From Parablautia sp. Marseille-Q6255 (GTDB lineage: Bacteria; Bacillota; Clostridia; Lachnospirales; Lachnospiraceae): DNA of 64,000 nucleotides. The position numbers and the translations under genes are program-made. This document shows, piece by piece, positions 61,542-64,000 of the stretch; positions within the stretch are counted from its first letter, which is position 1, and each line of letters starts with the position of its first letter. Under the pieces are notes generated by a model, which ran no database searches, was not told where the DNA came from, and was given only the letters and a program-made list of their open reading frames with translations. The stretch lies in assembly GCF_951230155.1 (NCBI RefSeq), contig NZ_CATNVD010000019.1, forward strand, positions 39,039 to 103,038, read 5' to 3'.

Positions 61542-62531
61542 ATGGCGAGATTACTTACACTTATGACCTGCCAGTGGGCAGACCTCGATATGGAAACCAT
61601 GTGCCGAAAGGCAAAAGAGATGGGCTATGATGGACTTGAGTTGGCGTGCTGGGGAAAGCACCTGGATCCAAAGCGTGCGGCAGAGGATGATTCTTATATA
61701 GCAGAAATAAAAGCTCTTTTAGAAAAATATAATCTAAAGTGCGAAGCATTGGCAACACATATTATCGGACAGTGTGTTGGGGATTATGATGATCCGAGAC
61801 TGAATAATTTTGCTCCGGCAGAGTTGGCAGACAAGAAGGATGAAATCCGTGCATGGGCTATAGAGACAATGAAATACTCTGCAATTGCGGCTAGAAAATT
61901 GGGATGCTATGTCGTAACAGGTTTTACAGGATCCCCAATCTGGAAATACCTGTATTCATTTCCACAGACAACGGAAGAAATGATAGAGCATGGATATCAG
62001 GAGATTTACGATTTGTGGACACCGATTTTAGATATTTTTGCAGAAAATGGAGTGCAGTTTGCATTAGAGGTTCATCCTGGAGAAATCGCATTTGATTATT
62101 ATTCTACAAAAAGGTTGTTAAAGAAATTTGAAGACCGCCCAGAGTTTGGACTTAATTTTGATCCAAGTCATTTAATCTGGCAGGGAATCCAGCCACATCT
62201 GTTCCTACAGGATTTTGCCGAGAAGATTTATCATGTGCATATGAAAGATGCTGCTGTTACTCTGGATGGAAGAAGTGGTCTTTTAGGTTCGCATATAGAT
62301 TTTGGTGATCTTCGCAGAGGCTGGAATTTCCGCTCTTTAGGTCATGGTGATGTTAAGTTTGAAGAAATTGTTCGTGTATTAAATGCAATTGGATATGAAG
62401 GGCCGCTGTCTGTAGAATGGGAGGATAGCGGTATGGACAGGGAATACGGTGCGAAGGAAGCTGCAGAGTTTGTGCGAAAGATTGATTTTAGAGCATCAGA
62501 CGTTAAATTTGACAGTGCAATTGCTAATTAG
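61542..62531 (+). CDS. TIM-barrel sugar isomerase/epimerase-like protein, third copy
   Basis: 329 aa, GCAGGGGGAT before the ATG. TIM barrel with Glu (FALEVHPGE), Asp/His (LNFDPSHLIW), His (IYHVHMKDAAV) and Glu (SVEWEDSGM) metal ligands. It resembles the inosose dehydratase/isomerase-like and 3-keto-sugar enzymes usually encoded next to Gfo/Idh/MocA dehydrogenases, which is the case here: the next gene is such a dehydrogenase. Confidence 0.87.
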   Translation: MARLLTLMTCQWADLDMETMCRKAKEMGYDGLELACWGKHLDPKRAAEDDSYIAEIKALLEKYNLKCEALATHIIGQCVGDYDDPRLNNFAPAELADKKDEIRAWAIETMKYSAIAARKLGCYVVTGFTGSPIWKYLYSFPQTTEEMIEHGYQEIYDLWTPILDIFAENGVQFALEVHPGEIAFDYYSTKRLLKKFEDRPEFGLNFDPSHLIWQGIQPHLFLQDFAEKIYHVHMKDAAVTLDGRSGLLGSHIDFGDLRRGWNFRSLGHGDVKFEEIVRVLNAIGYEGPLSVEWEDSGMDREYGAKEAAEFVRKIDFRASDVKFDSAIAN

Positions 62532-62585
62532 TGGGTGATTTATAAAAAGTTGCAGTATTGTCAAAAGGTAAAAGGAGAGACAGAG

Positions 62586-63740
62586 ATGAGAGAAAGAAGG
62601 AAACTGCGCTATGGAATGGTTGGAGGCAGTCTTGGCGCATTTATCGGAGCTGTTCACCGCCATGCAATTGCATTAGAAGAAGCGGGAGAGCTGGTTGCAG
62701 GGTGTTTCAGCAGCGATATGAATAAAAATAGAAAAACTGCCGATTTTTATGAGCTGGATGAAGAAAGAGTTTATGCGGATTATAAAGAGATGGCCAGAAA
62801 AGAAGCTCTGCGGGAGGACAAGATAGATTTTGTATGTATCACAACGCCAAACGCGACACATTATGAAATTGCAAAAGCTTTTTTGGAGGCAGGGATTCAT
62901 GTAGCATGTGAGAAACCGTTGTGTTTTACAACAGAACAGGCAGAAGAGCTGGAGCGGCTGACAAAAGAAAAAGATCTGTTTTTTGCCGTGACATACACGT
63001 ACACAGGGTACAATATGGTAAAGCTCGCAAAAGAACTAATCGAGAAGGGAGAAATCGGATCAGTCGTAAATATAAATGCAGAGTATCTTCAGGATTGGTT
63101 GATTGATGAAATAGGAGCAGGCAATCAGACGACAACAAAAATGTCTGTGTGGCGTACGGATCCTGAAAAGTCAGGAATATCCAACTGTGTGGGAGATATC
63201 GGAACACATATTGAAGATACCGTAGGTTATATTACCGGTATGCATCCAAAGCAGGTTGCAGCAGTTCTGGATAATTATGGTATGGATTTGGATCTGAATG
63301 CCAATATTCTAGTAGAATATGAGAATGGGGTACATGGAGTATATAGCTGCTCACAGGTGTGTGCAGGACACTCAAATGGTCTTGTTATCCGAATTTTTGG
63401 ATCGGAGGGAGCAATTGAATGGGTACAGGAAGAACCTGACTATTTGAGAGTGACTAAGAAAGGCGAGCCTGTTCAGATATATCATCGTGGAACAGGGTAT
63501 ATTTCTGGAAGAGCTGCACAGCTAAATCATATTCCATCCGGGCATCCAGAGGGATTGACATATGCATTTGCAAACATTTATCATGCTTTTATGAATGCTA
63601 TCTTAAAACGTGCCAATGGAGAAGAGGTGTCGGCAGTGGATCTTGATTTTCCAGGGGTTCATGATGGCGTAATGGGTGTACGTTTTATTGAGGCAGTCGT
63701 TAAAAGTAGTCAGAATGGAGCTGCTTGGACAAATTTATAA
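62586..63740 (+). CDS. Gfo/Idh/MocA-family dehydrogenase, second copy
   Basis: 384 aa from ATG 62586 (AAAAGGAGAGACAG before); an upstream in-frame start would add 17 unlikely residues. The N-terminus (RYGMVGGSLGAFIGAVHRHA) belongs to the subgroup next to TIM-barrel enzymes in 3-keto-glycoside and inositol-type clusters. EKP is in CEKPLCFTTEQ. The catalytic His is in CVGDIGTHIEDTVGYITGM. It differs clearly from the copy at 56830. Last gene of the operon in this window. Confidence 0.88.
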   Translation: MRERRKLRYGMVGGSLGAFIGAVHRHAIALEEAGELVAGCFSSDMNKNRKTADFYELDEERVYADYKEMARKEALREDKIDFVCITTPNATHYEIAKAFLEAGIHVACEKPLCFTTEQAEELERLTKEKDLFFAVTYTYTGYNMVKLAKELIEKGEIGSVVNINAEYLQDWLIDEIGAGNQTTTKMSVWRTDPEKSGISNCVGDIGTHIEDTVGYITGMHPKQVAAVLDNYGMDLDLNANILVEYENGVHGVYSCSQVCAGHSNGLVIRIFGSEGAIEWVQEEPDYLRVTKKGEPVQIYHRGTGYISGRAAQLNHIPSGHPEGLTYAFANIYHAFMNAILKRANGEEVSAVDLDFPGVHDGVMGVRFIEAVVKSSQNGAAWTNL

Positions 63741-63772
63741 AGATTTCGCACTCAATGGATAAGCAAAAAATG

Positions 63773-63817
63773 AATCTTCCATAAAATGTAGAGATTTTAA
63801 ACGTTTTATGGAAGATT
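63773..63817. terminator. Terminator at the end of the catabolic operon
   Basis: A 14-bp perfect stem (63773-63786 with 63804-63817) with AAAAAA just before and a T-rich end. It works in both directions. Confidence 0.8.
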
Positions 63818-63908
63818 TTCAATGTCAGCAGATAATTTTATATATAATCTGATTTTATTTATGAAACACTGCAAATCTTAGAGTATAATTATCATTGGCA
63901 AAAATAAA

Positions 63909-63932
63909 GGGAAGAGATCGAAACCTCTTCCC
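63909..63932 (-). terminator. Second stem-loop near the window edge
   Basis: GGGAAGAG (63909-63916) pairs with CTCTTCCC (63925-63932). In the minus direction it is followed by TTTATTTTT, as a terminator would be; in the plus direction no T-run follows. Confidence 0.6.
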
Positions 63933-64000
63933 AATCATACAGATTTATCTTATTGTTTAATTGCTGAGAAAAAACATAAGGAGTCTGTATGATGAGTTCA

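Larger units (their letters stand above)
63741..64000. other. End of window: terminators and possible next genes
   Basis: After the operon there is a long AT-rich stretch with the terminator at 63773-63817, a second hairpin at 63909-63932, and TATAAT at about 63884-63889 with no clear -35. On the plus strand AAGGAG (63978-63983) precedes ATG 63989 or 63992, a possible gene start running off the edge. On the minus strand, a frame open to the edge stops at 63950-63952 (reads ...CFFSAIKQ), just before the minus-direction hairpin. These two readings conflict and neither is certain. Confidence 0.35.

Overview
The window looks like chromosome from an endospore-forming Firmicute, most likely a gut Lachnospiraceae (Blautia/Clostridium XIVa type). 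The evidence is the complete spoIIAA-spoIIAB-sigF operon, spoVAA-spoVAB behind a sigma-G-type promoter, strong AGGAGG ribosome sites, and the mix of ABC sugar uptake, lsr and sugar-acid type genes. The taxonomy is inferred from gene content only. I see no rRNA, tRNA, prophage, insertion sequence or CRISPR array.

Layout. (a) 0.3-10.2 kb: a plus-strand operon with two paralogous solute-binding proteins carrying an N-terminal Asp-box domain, two CUT1-type permeases, an unusually long HlyD-like adaptor with a glycine-rich 5 x 36-bp repeat, and a MacB/FtsX-like membrane protein. No ATPase is present. (b) 10.2-15.1 kb: a split ThrE-type amino-acid exporter pair, a convergent NSS Na+ symporter, an XRE regulator and a secreted repeat-poor protein. 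(c) 15.4-28.5 kb: housekeeping and sporulation genes: folC, a 52-aa protein, a zinc-ribbon/TPR membrane protein, the spoIIA operon, a RelA/SpoT-like protein with a degraded motif, an NCS2 purine permease, an FGGY kinase, a 62-aa membrane protein with spoVAA-spoVAB, and an ABC-class ATPase. (d) 28.6-37.6 kb: an autoinducer-2 (lsr) locus. lsrR-lsrK-cupin run on the minus strand and lsrA-C-D-B-F on the plus strand, with divergent promoters and a candidate operator between them. (e) 37.7-42 kb: an AEC transporter, a MATE exporter, and an AGCS symporter behind a glycine riboswitch. (f) 42.0-63.7 kb: a large, more AT-rich catabolic locus. It has an RbsB/C/A/C-type ABC importer and a flavin/Fe-S oxidoreductase, then a minus-strand PRD regulator, then a 12-gene plus-strand operon: Fe-ADH, MFS, 2-hydroxyacid dehydrogenase, class II aldolase, FGGY kinase, two Gfo/Idh/MocA dehydrogenases, three TIM-barrel isomerase/epimerases, a VOC protein and an aldo/keto reductase.

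How they work together. The lsr locus should import AI-2, phosphorylate it and degrade it, with LsrR relieved by phospho-AI-2. In locus (f), the two transcription units share a near-identical promoter module: a 20-bp palindrome placed exactly 8 bp upstream of a -35 box with a 17-bp spacer. This strongly suggests that the PRD protein, encoded beside one copy, activates both. The enzyme set (sugar oxidation, TIM-barrel isomerisation or elimination, kinase, aldolase, aldehyde reduction, plus an Old-Yellow-Enzyme-type reductase) fits breakdown of an unusual sugar, cyclitol or plant glycoside. The substrate cannot be read from sequence. This locus and the 0.3-10 kb operon are the best candidates for undescribed systems.
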